The translations under genes were made by a program, and so were the position numbers. Of a stretch of DNA of 64,000 bases, positions 16,793-24,854 are shown piece by piece. Position 1 is the first letter of the stretch. Each line of letters begins with the position of its first letter. Source of the stretch: Planktomarina sp. (lineage in GTDB: Bacteria; Pseudomonadota; Alphaproteobacteria; Rhodobacterales; Rhodobacteraceae); contig JAHDBC010000005.1 in assembly GCA_020630595.1 (NCBI GenBank), positions 1-64,000 of the forward strand. Direction: 5' to 3'. The notes beneath the pieces are model-generated. The model saw nothing but the letters and a program-made list of their open reading frames with translations, searched no databases and was not told the DNA's origin.

Positions 16793-18112
16793 TCAGCGAT
16801 CGACGGGCAACCCGCTGGGCACCGCGTCTGGGACCCCCAGACGGAACGCCCCTGCAGCGGCAGACACGCCGGTCAGACTGTTCAGGAATGCCTCCAGATC
16901 GGCGACGTCCGCATCGGTCAGACGCAAGGGCGTGATATCCAGCCGCGCGGCCTGACGGGCCATTTCACGCCGGTCAGATTGGATCACGAAATCGATCTTT
17001 TCCAACCAAGGGGCGGCGGGCAGTTTTGCATCATCGCGCGACCATGCGGCGCGGGTGCCAGCGGGATCCAGATGATGGCGGATCATGTCTTGCAACGTTG
17101 GATAGGCCCCGTTGTGGCCATAGGGCGCGGTCAGGGCCACATTGCGCAACATTGGCGTGCGGAAGCGGTACGCATCTTCCAACACATCGCTTTCCCCCAT
17201 GCGCCCCACATCGCGCGGGATCGGATCGAACCGCCGGGTGCGCCCCGGGCCAAAGGCAGGCAGGCCAAGGGCGTGGAAGGATTGATCGCTGAACAGCGCA
17301 CCCGAATGGCACGTGCTGCACTGCCCCTTGCCAAAGAACAGATCCCGCCCCCGGTCGGCGTCATCGGGCAGGGGCGTGCCAGCCAGATAGGCGTCCCACG
17401 GGCTGTCAAAGCTTTGAAATTCCGAATTGATAAAGGCGGACAGGGCGGTTGCGATATGGGTGATGTCGACCTGTGTCGGATCGTCAATATCATCAAACGC
17501 GCCAACGAACATGTCGCCATATTCCGGGATCACACGCACCCGTTTTGCAATGATTGGCCATGCCGCATCGATCCGGTCGTGCACAGCGCCCGCAACTTCG
17601 TTTTCTTTGGGATTGCCGGCCATTTCAAACTGCGCGGTCATGGGAAACACCGCTTGTGCTGCGAGAATATTTGGCAGGCCCTGTGGCAGCCATTCTTCGG
17701 CAGGGGAATTGAACCCGTTTTGGTAAATATTCGAAACGGACAAACGCCCGTCATGGAACAAGACCGTGATGTCCCGGTGCCCCAGATTCCAAAGGGGCGG
17801 CGCATTGCGCGGGATGCGTTTGCGGATCGCATCATCGCCCAAACCGGCCATGCGCTGATCACCCAGGCCCGTGCCCCCTTCGCCAACGCCCAGCGACAGC
17901 CCGTCCCCGGTGCCAAGATCATGGTGGTGGCAGGTGCCGCAACTGATGTTTTGATTGCCCGACAGCACTTTGTCATAGAACAAAAGCTGGCCAATCGCCG
18001 CCTGATCCGGTTCAAAGGGATGGAAATCCTGCGGCCCCACGGCCAATGTGTCGGCGGCCACGGGGCTGGCGCAGAACAGCGAAAGGGCGAAGACGTGCGG
18101 ACGATACTTCAT
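16793..18112 (-). CDS. Dihaem cytochrome c peroxidase, MauG/CcpA family
   Basis: 439 residues with a signal peptide cleaved near 'ASPVAA-DT', so periplasmic. Two CxxCH haem-binding motifs are present: 'CGTCHHHD' near residue 59 and 'CSTCHSG' near residue 266. The family reduces H2O2 or, in MauG-like members, performs oxidative protein modification. No methylamine dehydrogenase or other obvious target is adjacent. It converges with the glycerate kinase gene 11 bases away, and its 5' end overlaps the divergent Sel1 gene by 18 bases. Its own Shine-Dalgarno is weak. Confidence 0.9.
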   Translation of the reverse strand: MKYRPHVFALSLFCASPVAADTLAVGPQDFHPFEPDQAAIGQLLFYDKVLSGNQNISCGTCHHHDLGTGDGLSLGVGEGGTGLGDQRMAGLGDDAIRKRIPRNAPPLWNLGHRDITVLFHDGRLSVSNIYQNGFNSPAEEWLPQGLPNILAAQAVFPMTAQFEMAGNPKENEVAGAVHDRIDAAWPIIAKRVRVIPEYGDMFVGAFDDIDDPTQVDITHIATALSAFINSEFQSFDSPWDAYLAGTPLPDDADRGRDLFFGKGQCSTCHSGALFSDQSFHALGLPAFGPGRTRRFDPIPRDVGRMGESDVLEDAYRFRTPMLRNVALTAPYGHNGAYPTLQDMIRHHLDPAGTRAAWSRDDAKLPAAPWLEKIDFVIQSDRREMARQAARLDITPLRLTDADVADLEAFLNSLTGVSAAAGAFRLGVPDAVPSGLPVDR

Positions 18113-18580
18113 AGGGCGATACTGGCGCTTTTTGCCTGTCTGGCAAGCCCTGTTTCAGCAGAAATCGAAGTCGGGCGCGACCTGATGGAGGCGGGCCGTT
18201 TTGAAGAAGCGCTAGAGGCATTTTGGCCTGCCGCCCGGTCTGGAAATGCCGATGCCGAAGAACTGATCGGGGTGATGTATGCGTTGGGTCTGGGGGTCGA
18301 ACAGGATTATGTGCGGGCGTTTGAATGGTATCTGCGGTCCGCGATGAAGGGGCACCCCGGTGCGCAATCTGGCGTAGGTTGGTATTACGAGGTGGGGTTG
18401 GGCATGCCCGAACCAGATTTGGTGCGGGCCTATATGTGGTACGTGCTGTCGGCCATTGGCGGGGATCCGGATGCGGCCATCAGCCAGGAAGAAGTCATCA
18501 AGAAAATGACGGATGAACAGATCGCCCATGCCAATGTTCTGATCGACGACTATCGTGTCTGGATGTACCCGTTCCGCTAA
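18095..18580 (+). CDS. Exported Sel1-like repeat protein
   Basis: 161 residues from a GTG at 18095 with AAAGGG upstream. The track's longer ORF is an extension through the antisense of the peroxidase. The N-terminus 'ILHRAILALFACLASPVSA' is a signal peptide. Two to three Sel1/TPR-like repeats follow, e.g. 'AEELIGVMYALGLGVEQDY' and 'AQSGVGWYYEVGLGMPEPD'. Sel1 repeats mediate protein contacts. The start lies inside the first codons of the divergent peroxidase gene, so each promoter must sit in the other gene. Confidence 0.8.
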   Translation: MRTILHRAILALFACLASPVSAEIEVGRDLMEAGRFEEALEAFWPAARSGNADAEELIGVMYALGLGVEQDYVRAFEWYLRSAMKGHPGAQSGVGWYYEVGLGMPEPDLVRAYMWYVLSAIGGDPDAAISQEEVIKKMTDEQIAHANVLIDDYRVWMYPFR

Positions 18581-18629
18581 CCGGTGCGGGCGTGCGCCCG
18601 CGCATGATGTTTTATGTTCGGGCCACATG

Positions 18630-18690
18630 GGCCTTTGAGGGCGCTGCCCTCAAAACGCCCGGAGTATTTTTGGCAAAATGAAAATCAGGG
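18630..18690. repeat. Gene-end repeat of Rhodobacteraceae type, copy 2
   Basis: A hairpin 'TTTGAGGGCGCTGCCCTCAAA' is followed by 'CGCCCGGAGTATTTTTGGC' and 'AAAATGAAAATCAGGGGC'. The tail matches copy 1 at about 5330-5375 with small changes. It lies between the convergent Sel1 and amrS genes and slightly overlaps the amrS 3' end, where it could also serve as a terminator. Confidence 0.6.
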
Positions 18691-19758
18691 GCGTGTCAGC
18701 CGAACGGGCTGGCGTTTGCGGCCCCACGTGCCGGGGGGACCGTCGAATTGGCCGGGTAGGGGTGTGTTGCAGGTCAGACAGGTTCCGTGATCATCAAGGT
18801 GCCAGTGATCCAGTGCATGCCAATCGCGCCCAATCAGCATCGTGCCGCAGCCGCTGCAATAGGTGGATTGGCGGGCATGGTTTTTGACATTGCCGATATA
18901 GACGTGGTTCAGACCCGTTTTGCGGGCAATCTCTTGGGCCCGGATCAGGGTGTGTTCGGGTGTGCGGGGGCGGTCTGTCAGTTTATGGTCGGGGTGGAAT
19001 GCTGTGAAGTGCAGCGGAATGTTCGGGCCGCAGGTGTCTATCACCCATTCGGACAGGGCATGGAGTTCGGCATCGCTGTCATTGGCATCGGGGATCAGCA
19101 GGGTCGTCAATTCGACCCAGCAGTCGGTTTCGTGCACCGCGTATCTGATCGTGTCGAGCACAGGGGCGATATGGGCGCCAGTGAGTTTGAAATAGAAGTC
19201 TTCGGAAAAGGCTTTGAGATCGATGTTGGCGGCGTCCATCGCGTTGAAAAATTCGGGCCGTGCATGATCGGACAGATAGCCCGCGGTTACGGCCACGTTC
19301 TTGATGTGATGGTCGCGGCAGGCGGCGGCGACATCGGTGGCGTATTCAATGAAAATGACGGGATCGTTATAGGTATAGGCCACGGATGTGCAGCCCGCCT
19401 GTGCTGCCGCGTGGGCAATCATGGCGGGTGTGGCGTGGCTGGCCAGGCTGTCTTGTTGGCGGGATTTCGAAATGTCGTGATTTTGGCAAAATTTGCACGC
19501 CAGATTGCATCCGGCCGTTCCAAACGACAGCACAGGCGTGCCGGGGTAAAAATGGTTCAGCGGTTTTTTTTCGATGGGATCAATGCAGAACCCGGATGAC
19601 CGGCCATAGGTGTCGAGCATCAATGCGTCGCCCACCCGTTCGCGCACAAAGCACATGCCCCGTTGGCCGTCGCGCAAACTGCACAGGCGCGGGCACAGGG
19701 TGCAGGTGATGCGCCCGTCGTCTGACCAGTTCCAATAGCGTGCGGTTTTTCCCATCAT
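18685..19758 (-). CDS. amrS: AmmeMemoRadiSam system radical SAM enzyme
   Basis: 357 residues. 'TAGCNLACKFCQNHDIS' carries the radical SAM CxxxCxxC cluster motif at about residue 85. The N-terminal 'CTLCPRLCSLRDGQRGMC' and a C-terminal 'YCSGCGTMLIGRDW' and 'CLTCNTPL' give further cysteine clusters typical of this pyruvate-formate-lyase-activating-like family. It is divergent from, and 62 bases away from, the Memo-AMMECR1 fusion gene, which is the usual partner. The chemistry of the system is not established. The start at 19758 has AAGGGA upstream. Confidence 0.92.
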   Translation of the reverse strand: MMGKTARYWNWSDDGRITCTLCPRLCSLRDGQRGMCFVRERVGDALMLDTYGRSSGFCIDPIEKKPLNHFYPGTPVLSFGTAGCNLACKFCQNHDISKSRQQDSLASHATPAMIAHAAAQAGCTSVAYTYNDPVIFIEYATDVAAACRDHHIKNVAVTAGYLSDHARPEFFNAMDAANIDLKAFSEDFYFKLTGAHIAPVLDTIRYAVHETDCWVELTTLLIPDANDSDAELHALSEWVIDTCGPNIPLHFTAFHPDHKLTDRPRTPEHTLIRAQEIARKTGLNHVYIGNVKNHARQSTYCSGCGTMLIGRDWHALDHWHLDDHGTCLTCNTPLPGQFDGPPGTWGRKRQPVRLTRP

Positions 19759-19820
19759 CAGGATTCCCTTAAGCCCTGAAAGTGCATAACCTGTGTACAG
19801 CTGTCTGCGAAGGAGTTTGC

Positions 19821-21185
19821 ATGGCCCCCCAACCTGCGCGATTTGCTGGGTCGTTTTTCACAGCGGAACCCATTCCGCTGAACCGGCAGGTGCGTTTGTT
19901 TGTCGAAGGTGGAACGGCGGGCGCGGGGCTGTCACAAGCCGCCCCCCTTGCGATTGTGAGCCCCCATGCGGGCTATCGGTTTTCCGGGGCGATTGCGGGG
20001 CAGGCCTTTGCGGCGGCGAAAGGGCATGACTACAAGCGGATTGTTATCTTGTCGCCCAGCCATCGGTATGCGTTTGATGGGCTGGCGATGCCGTCCTGGA
20101 CCCAGATGCAACTGCCCAACGGGCGGGTCACGGTCGACAAATTCATGCGCAATCATCTGCGCGACAAACGCCTGATCCGGATCGAAGACGCGGCCCACGA
20201 CAATGAACATGGAATTGAAACGCAATTGCCGTTCATCGCGCGGTTTTTTCGCGGCGCACGTATTGTGCCCGTTGTATGCGGGCGTGCCCCGGTGGCAGAG
20301 GTGGCGCGGCTGGTGGATGCGCTGGCGGGACCGGACACGCTGTTCGTGATTTCGACGGATTTGTCCCATTTCCGGTCACAGGGGGACGCGCAGACGATTG
20401 ATGCCGAAACAGCGCGCATGATTGAAACGGCAGAGATTTCGGGCCTGGATGGGCAACATGCCTGCGGTTGGTTGCCGTTGGCGGGGTTTTTGGCGTCAGA
20501 CACGGGGGCAGGGGCGCGGGTTGTTCGTTTGGCCATGGGCGACAGCGTTGCCGCCAACGATGACGCCAATCGGGTCGTGGGGTACGGGGCCTGGGCGTGT
20601 TACGGTGCCAATGCAGACGTGTTCAGCGAAACCTATCGCCGGGAAATGCTGGGGGTGGCGCGAAAGGTGCTGAAGTCGCGCTTGGCGAAGGGAAAACCGC
20701 CGAACCTGCATGTGTCCAGCTTTCGCACGCCGTTGCAGACCCAGATGGCCAGTTTTGTGACCCTGACCGAAAACGGACGGTTGCGGGGGTGCATTGGATC
20801 CCTTGCCGCGCAACGTCCCCTGATCGAAGATATTGCGATAAATGTGGTCAAGGCGGGTACGGCGGACCCGCGGTTCAAGCCGATGACCGATGGGGGGCAG
20901 TTGGATCAGATCAAGCTGAAAATCGCCCTGTTGACCAAAGCCGCGCCCGTGAGCGTCAGCAGCCGGGCCGATTTGGAAGCGGCGCTGGTGCCGGGCCAAA
21001 CCGGGGTTATCCTGCAAGATCAGGGCAAACGTGGAACGTTCCTGCCCATGGTGTGGGACAGCCTGCCGGATGTGCCGCAGTTTGTGAATGGGTTGATGGT
21101 CAAGGCGGGACTGTCGAAAGACCATTGGTCTGATACGGTGCGGGTCTGGACATACCGGGCCGAAAGTTTCGCAGAAACTGATTAA
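19821..21185 (+). CDS. amrB: AmmeMemoRadiSam system protein B-protein A fusion (Memo-AMMECR1)
   Basis: 454 residues from the ATG at 19821, which has a strong GAAGGAG site. Residues ~1-265 are a Memo-like domain: 'AIVSPHAGYRFSGAIAGQAF', 'VILSPSHRYAF' and 'VISTDLSHFRS' hold the conserved His residues of the metal site. Residues ~275-454 are an AMMECR1 domain with the hallmark 'LRGCIGSLAAQRPLIEDI'. In many genomes these are separate amrB and amrA genes; here one polypeptide carries both. It is divergent from amrS. Function is unknown beyond the conserved association. Confidence 0.92.
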   Translation: MAPQPARFAGSFFTAEPIPLNRQVRLFVEGGTAGAGLSQAAPLAIVSPHAGYRFSGAIAGQAFAAAKGHDYKRIVILSPSHRYAFDGLAMPSWTQMQLPNGRVTVDKFMRNHLRDKRLIRIEDAAHDNEHGIETQLPFIARFFRGARIVPVVCGRAPVAEVARLVDALAGPDTLFVISTDLSHFRSQGDAQTIDAETARMIETAEISGLDGQHACGWLPLAGFLASDTGAGARVVRLAMGDSVAANDDANRVVGYGAWACYGANADVFSETYRREMLGVARKVLKSRLAKGKPPNLHVSSFRTPLQTQMASFVTLTENGRLRGCIGSLAAQRPLIEDIAINVVKAGTADPRFKPMTDGGQLDQIKLKIALLTKAAPVSVSSRADLEAALVPGQTGVILQDQGKRGTFLPMVWDSLPDVPQFVNGLMVKAGLSKDHWSDTVRVWTYRAESFAETD

Positions 21186-21187
21186 CC

Positions 21188-21205
21188 AGTTGACAGCTGT
21201 CAACT
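21188..21205. repeat. Perfect 18-bp palindrome after the Memo-AMMECR1 gene
   Basis: AGTTGACAGCTGTCAACT is its own reverse complement and begins 3 bases after the stop codon. As RNA it could fold into a 7-bp stem with an AGCT loop followed by TTTAGGTTGTTTT, a weak terminator. As DNA it could be a protein-binding site. Confidence 0.5.
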
Positions 21206-21480
21206 TTAGGTTGTTTTCATGGTGCTGTCGCTAAGTTCCGGCACTGACGCAGTATTTTGTGGTGTCTAACGTCAGATATTGCCAGACCATAAAGCAACCG
21301 CCCGACGGCAGACCGGCCAAACGCCCTGAAGTGTTAACCTTTGAACCGGATCAGTTCCGTGTTGTGCCAAACAGTTTGGGCATCGTCCCACTGGATTGGT
21401 GCATCGTCTTTCAGCCATGCCACCGCTTCTTTCGTCCGATTTGCCGAATGATGATCAGGGCCGGGCCGTGCACAAAAAAG
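21206..21480 (-). pseudogene. Gap holding a possible 3' gene remnant (minus strand, stop at 21334)
   Basis: The ~270 bases between the palindrome and the dctP terminator hold no convincing complete gene. On the minus strand, one frame from about 21480 to a TAA at 21334 reads '...KEAVAWLKDDAPIQWDDAQT...ELIRFKG', with coding-like third positions but no start codon. It looks like the last ~45 residues of a lost gene. I do not recognise the family. The plus-strand ORF of the track here looks spurious. Confidence 0.35.
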
Positions 21481-21503
21481 GCGGCCCCGAAAGACCGCCT
21501 TTT
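21474..21503 (-). terminator. Rho-independent terminator after dctP
   Basis: On the minus strand AAGGCGG and CCGCCTT form a stem with a 10-base loop, followed by TTTTTTGTG. It lies 20 bases past the dctP stop and resembles the hairpin after the BCCT gene. Confidence 0.8.
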
Positions 21504-21523
21504 CCGCCAGATTGATCCCTGAC

Positions 21524-22591
21524 TTAGTTCAGGTCAGCGTCCCGGCCTGCGGCCAGATCGGCTTCTGCTTCGGCCACTGCGGCGATCAGCGCATCCAGGA
21601 TTTCGCTGCCACCATCGACGTTGTCGCGGAACCAGCCCTGAACAGGGGCGGCGGCTTCTGCGAACATCGCCTTTTCAGCGGGGGTTGGCACGTACAGCGT
21701 GCCGCCACCGGCCACGAAATCTTCGTAAGCTTGGATGGATTTACGCTTTGGCGACGCGAATGTGGCCTGCTGCAATGCATAAAAGCCATCTACCACAACG
21801 CGGCGCATGTCTTCGTCCATACCCATGAACTTTTCGTTGTTCATCCACCACAGGGCACCCATGTAGGCGTGCCCGTCCAGTGTGACGTATTGCAGACCCG
21901 CATCTGGGAATTTCATGCCCATGATGTCGGTGATGCCGTTTTTGGACCCGTCCACAACGCCTGTTTGGAACGATGTGAACAGTTCGGGCCATGGGATCGG
22001 CGTTGGCGATGCACCCAAGGCGCGCACCAGTTCCTGCGGCAGGTCAGCCACAACAGTCCGGATTTTCAGGCCTTCCATATCTGCGGGGGTCTGAATGGTG
22101 CGGACGGTGTTGGCAAAGTTGCGCCAGCCGCCGGTGTTGCCGATGGTCATCAGGCGGATCGCGCCATCAGATGTTTCCAGCGCCATTTCACGCATCTTGC
22201 GTGTGAAATCACCCTGCAGCACAGCTTCGGCCACACGGTCGTCAGCCATCAGGTAAGGCAGGTCCAGCACCTGAACATAAGGGAACAGGCCCGCTGCCCC
22301 GCCAGAGGTTGAGATGTAGACGTCGATCGACCCATCGGCCACGCCCTGCAGACATTCCGCACCCTTGGAACACAGCTGTGTGCCGATGAACAGTTCAACG
22401 GCGATTTTGCCGTTCGATGCTGCCTCTACATAGTTTTTGAAAACCACCAGACCATCATAGTCTTCGTCGTTTTCGTTGGAATTGGCCGTGGCGCGGATGG
22501 TGATTTCCGCGTGACCCGCAGCCCAGCCCGCCACGGCAGATGTCATCATAAAGCCGGCGGCAAGTGCGGCTTTGGTGAAGGTTTTAAGCAT
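21524..22591 (-). CDS. dctP: TRAP transporter periplasmic substrate-binding protein (DctP family)
   Basis: 355 residues from the ATG at 22591 (site GGGAGGA), with signal peptide 'FTKAALAAGFMMTSAVAGWAAG'. The mature part shows DctP features: 'GKIAVELFIGTQLCSKGAECLQGVADGSIDVY' and the conserved arginine region 'MEGLKIRTVVADLPQELVRALGASPTPIPWPEL', whose Arg binds a carboxylate or similar anion. It is the third gene of the TRAP set, separated from dctM by a large inverted repeat. Its neighbours suggest an organosulfonate such as sulfoquinovose, but the ligand is inferred. Confidence 0.93.
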   Translation of the reverse strand: MLKTFTKAALAAGFMMTSAVAGWAAGHAEITIRATANSNENDEDYDGLVVFKNYVEAASNGKIAVELFIGTQLCSKGAECLQGVADGSIDVYISTSGGAAGLFPYVQVLDLPYLMADDRVAEAVLQGDFTRKMREMALETSDGAIRLMTIGNTGGWRNFANTVRTIQTPADMEGLKIRTVVADLPQELVRALGASPTPIPWPELFTSFQTGVVDGSKNGITDIMGMKFPDAGLQYVTLDGHAYMGALWWMNNEKFMGMDEDMRRVVVDGFYALQQATFASPKRKSIQAYEDFVAGGGTLYVPTPAEKAMFAEAAAPVQGWFRDNVDGGSEILDALIAAVAEAEADLAAGRDADLN

Positions 22592-22621
22592 GTGTATCCT
22601 CCCTATGCTTTTGTGGGTGGC

Positions 22622-22672
22622 GGTGGGTTTCACCCACCCTACGCGACTTTTGTAGGGTGGGTGAAACCCACC
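22622..22672. repeat. Large perfect inverted repeat (REP-like) between dctM and dctP
   Basis: Two perfect 21-base arms (GGTGGGTTTCACCC... at 22622-22642 and its complement at 22652-22672) flank 9 bases. Each arm is itself near-palindromic (GGTGGGT-TTC-ACCCACC), and a further GTGGGTGGCGGTGGGT lies just before. Elements with TAGGGTGGGTGAAACCCACC are scattered through many bacterial genomes. The track ORF 22584-23315 reads through it and gives the familiar spurious peptide 'WVSPTLQKSRRVGETHRHP'. Confidence 0.8.
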
Positions 22673-22720
22673 ACCCGTTGAATGCAGGCTGCGACATTCC
22701 GCCCCCTGCGTAAAGATTTT

Positions 22721-24226
22721 TCATGGCCAAGGCACATACCCCAACAGACGTGGCACGGTCAGCGAAATGGCCGGGAAATAAGTGATCAGGAAGATCACCA
22801 ACACTTCGACCGCCAAGAACGGCAAGATCGCCTTGGCAATGGTTTCGACCCGTTCGCCACTGACCGAACTGGCCACGAATAAGACAAGCCCCATGGGGGG
22901 CGTTGCCAACCCCACGGTCAGGTTCACCGACATGATGATCGCAAAATGAACGGGGTGCACATCGATGCCCAAAAACACGGTCGCCAAAATGGGCCCCAAA
23001 ATGATGATCGCTGGACCCGCATCCAGAAACATCCCGACGATGAACAACAGGATGTTGATCAAAAACAGGATGATCAGCGGATTGTCTGAAATCGACAGGA
23101 TCTGTTCTGTCATGATTTCGGGCAGGTGCGAAATCGCGATGATTGTCTTGAACGCCACGGCGGCGCCAACCAGCAACAACACAGCGGCCGATGCCACGGC
23201 GGTTTTGCCCATCACCGTCCACAGGTCTTTGAACGTCATGGATCGCAAAATCGCAAAGCTGATGATCAGCGCGTAGACGACGGCGATCACCGATGCCTCT
23301 GTCGGGGTGAACCATCCGGTTAGGATGCCACCCAAAATGATGATCGGCGTTTGCAGCGGGGCAGCGGCTTTTTTCACAACGATGCGGAAATCATCCGAAA
23401 TGCGGCCCCTTAACCAGACAATGACCAGATGCCCGAAGGGCACCATGATGGCGAAAGTGATCCAGCCATAACTGGGCAAACCCGCGATCCAACTGACCAG
23501 CGCACAGGCCGCATACAGGATTGCCGCCATGTTGATGCGAAGCAGGATCGATGCCACCCAGCCTTCGCCGGTGCCGATGGTCTGGCCCTTGGTGACGATG
23601 CGTTCCGCCTTGGGCAGATCGTATTTGTCGGCCATCAGGCGCACGACCAGCATCAGGCCCAACCCCACCAGAATGCCCGGGACGATCCCGGCGGCAAACA
23701 GGGCGGCCACGGATTCCCCCATCACATAGGCGTAGATGATCATAATCCCTGATGGCGGAATGATGGGGCCAATCACCGATGATGCCGCTGTCACCGCCGC
23801 TGCGAATTTGCGGGAATAGCCGTTCTTTTCCATCGCCGGGATCAGCGTGGACCCCAGCGCAGATGTATCGGCCACCGCCGACCCGGACAGCCCCGCGAAC
23901 AGAATGGATGACAGGATGTTCACGTGGGCCAGCCCCCCGCGCAAATGCCCGATCAGCGCCTGTGAAAATTCCACCAGTCGGATCGTGATCCCACCGCGGT
24001 TCATGATTTCGCCGGCCAAAAGAAAGAACGGCAGTGCCATCAGGGGAAAGCTGTCCATGCCGGAAAACAGGCCCCGGTACAGCTGGCTCATCGCTTTGAA
24101 ATTTGTTGGCGATGCACCGTCGCCAAAGATGCCAACCAGCCCGATGGGCGCCAAAAGCAGCCCCAGCGCAATGGGCACGCCAATCAAAAGCAGGATCAGA
24201 AAAATGGGAAGCAACCATAACAACAT
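22721..24226 (-). CDS. dctM: TRAP transporter large permease (DctM family)
   Basis: 501 residues with about 12 membrane segments: 'LLPIFLILLLIGVPIALGLLLAPIGL' at the start, and the family stretch 'SGSAVADTSALGSTLIPAMEKNGYSRKFAAAVTAASSVIGPIIPPS' in the middle. It forms the Na+-driven transport channel with DctQ. The ATG at 24226 overlaps the dctQ stop by one base (TGATG); a GTG just before it is possible. Order on the strand is dctQ-dctM-repeat-dctP. Confidence 0.94.
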   Translation of the reverse strand: MLLWLLPIFLILLLIGVPIALGLLLAPIGLVGIFGDGASPTNFKAMSQLYRGLFSGMDSFPLMALPFFLLAGEIMNRGGITIRLVEFSQALIGHLRGGLAHVNILSSILFAGLSGSAVADTSALGSTLIPAMEKNGYSRKFAAAVTAASSVIGPIIPPSGIMIIYAYVMGESVAALFAAGIVPGILVGLGLMLVVRLMADKYDLPKAERIVTKGQTIGTGEGWVASILLRINMAAILYAACALVSWIAGLPSYGWITFAIMVPFGHLVIVWLRGRISDDFRIVVKKAAAPLQTPIIILGGILTGWFTPTEASVIAVVYALIISFAILRSMTFKDLWTVMGKTAVASAAVLLLVGAAVAFKTIIAISHLPEIMTEQILSISDNPLIILFLINILLFIVGMFLDAGPAIIILGPILATVFLGIDVHPVHFAIIMSVNLTVGLATPPMGLVLFVASSVSGERVETIAKAILPFLAVEVLVIFLITYFPAISLTVPRLLGYVPWP

Positions 24227-24798
24227 CACGCATCCCCCCCGATGGGGGCCAAGCGGTCTGCACCGCCCAGCATGGTCACCAGATGGCGCAGGATCAGTTC
24301 AATATTGATCAGCATCATCAGGCAAAATCCCAGATACAGGCTGAAAAACGCATGCCAGTTGCGGACCTGAAAATCCTTGAGCCCGGCCCAGCTGAGTTCG
24401 ATACGAAAGTTCGGGATGGTGCCTTTGCCGCCGAAACTGTTGATTTCCGCATAGCCCAGCTGCGTGCCCAGAAAGATCACGATGCCGCACAGCACCAGAA
24501 TAACCAACGTCAAAAGATGCGACAGAACCCGGGGCAGGGATCGTTCCAGCAAGTCAATCCCGACAAAGCTGCCTTGGCGATATCCAATTGGGGCCGCCAG
24601 ACCAATCATCCAAAGCATCATGAATTTTGCAGCCGCAATGGTCCACCCCGCAGGGGAAATGACCCGCATGATGATCTGATAGGTGATGATCAAAACCATG
24701 ATCGCCAAAAGCGCAGTGGCCAGCCAGCGCGCCACGGTCAGCAGCGTCACATTCAGCATTTCAAGCGGTTTTAGAACCGCAAGTATCAGGCCCATCAT
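24226..24798 (-). CDS. dctQ: TRAP transporter small permease (DctQ family)
   Basis: 190 residues with four membrane segments, e.g. 'LATALLAIMVLIITYQIIMRVI' and 'LLTLVILVLCGIVIFLGTQL'. The segment 'AKFMMLWMIGLAAPIGYRQGSFVGIDLL' is typical of DctQ proteins. The start at 24798 has a GGGAGGG site. It is the first gene of the TRAP set and follows the flavin reductase stop by about 55 bases on the same strand, so the monooxygenase genes and the transporter are probably one transcript. Confidence 0.9.
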   Translation of the reverse strand: MMGLILAVLKPLEMLNVTLLTVARWLATALLAIMVLIITYQIIMRVISPAGWTIAAAKFMMLWMIGLAAPIGYRQGSFVGIDLLERSLPRVLSHLLTLVILVLCGIVIFLGTQLGYAEINSFGGKGTIPNFRIELSWAGLKDFQVRNWHAFFSLYLGFCLMMLINIELILRHLVTMLGGADRLAPIGGDA

Positions 24799-24854
24799 GG
24801 GACCCTCCCTCCCTTTTGAACAGCGGCCGGTTTTCCGGTTCTATGCTGTGGTGT

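Noticed and set aside
16979-18094. Long plus-strand extension upstream of the Sel1 gene
   Set aside because: It is antisense to the dihaem peroxidase, which has a signal peptide and two haem motifs; the real start is the GTG at 18095.
21259-21522. Plus-strand 87-residue ORF in the gap before dctP
   Set aside because: No ribosome site or motif, it runs through the dctP terminator, and the coding-like signal in this gap is on the other strand.
22584-23315. 243-residue minus-strand ORF over the REP-like repeat
   Set aside because: It reads through the repeat (giving 'VSPTLQ...RRVGETHRHP') and out of frame into dctM; it is a known type of false call.
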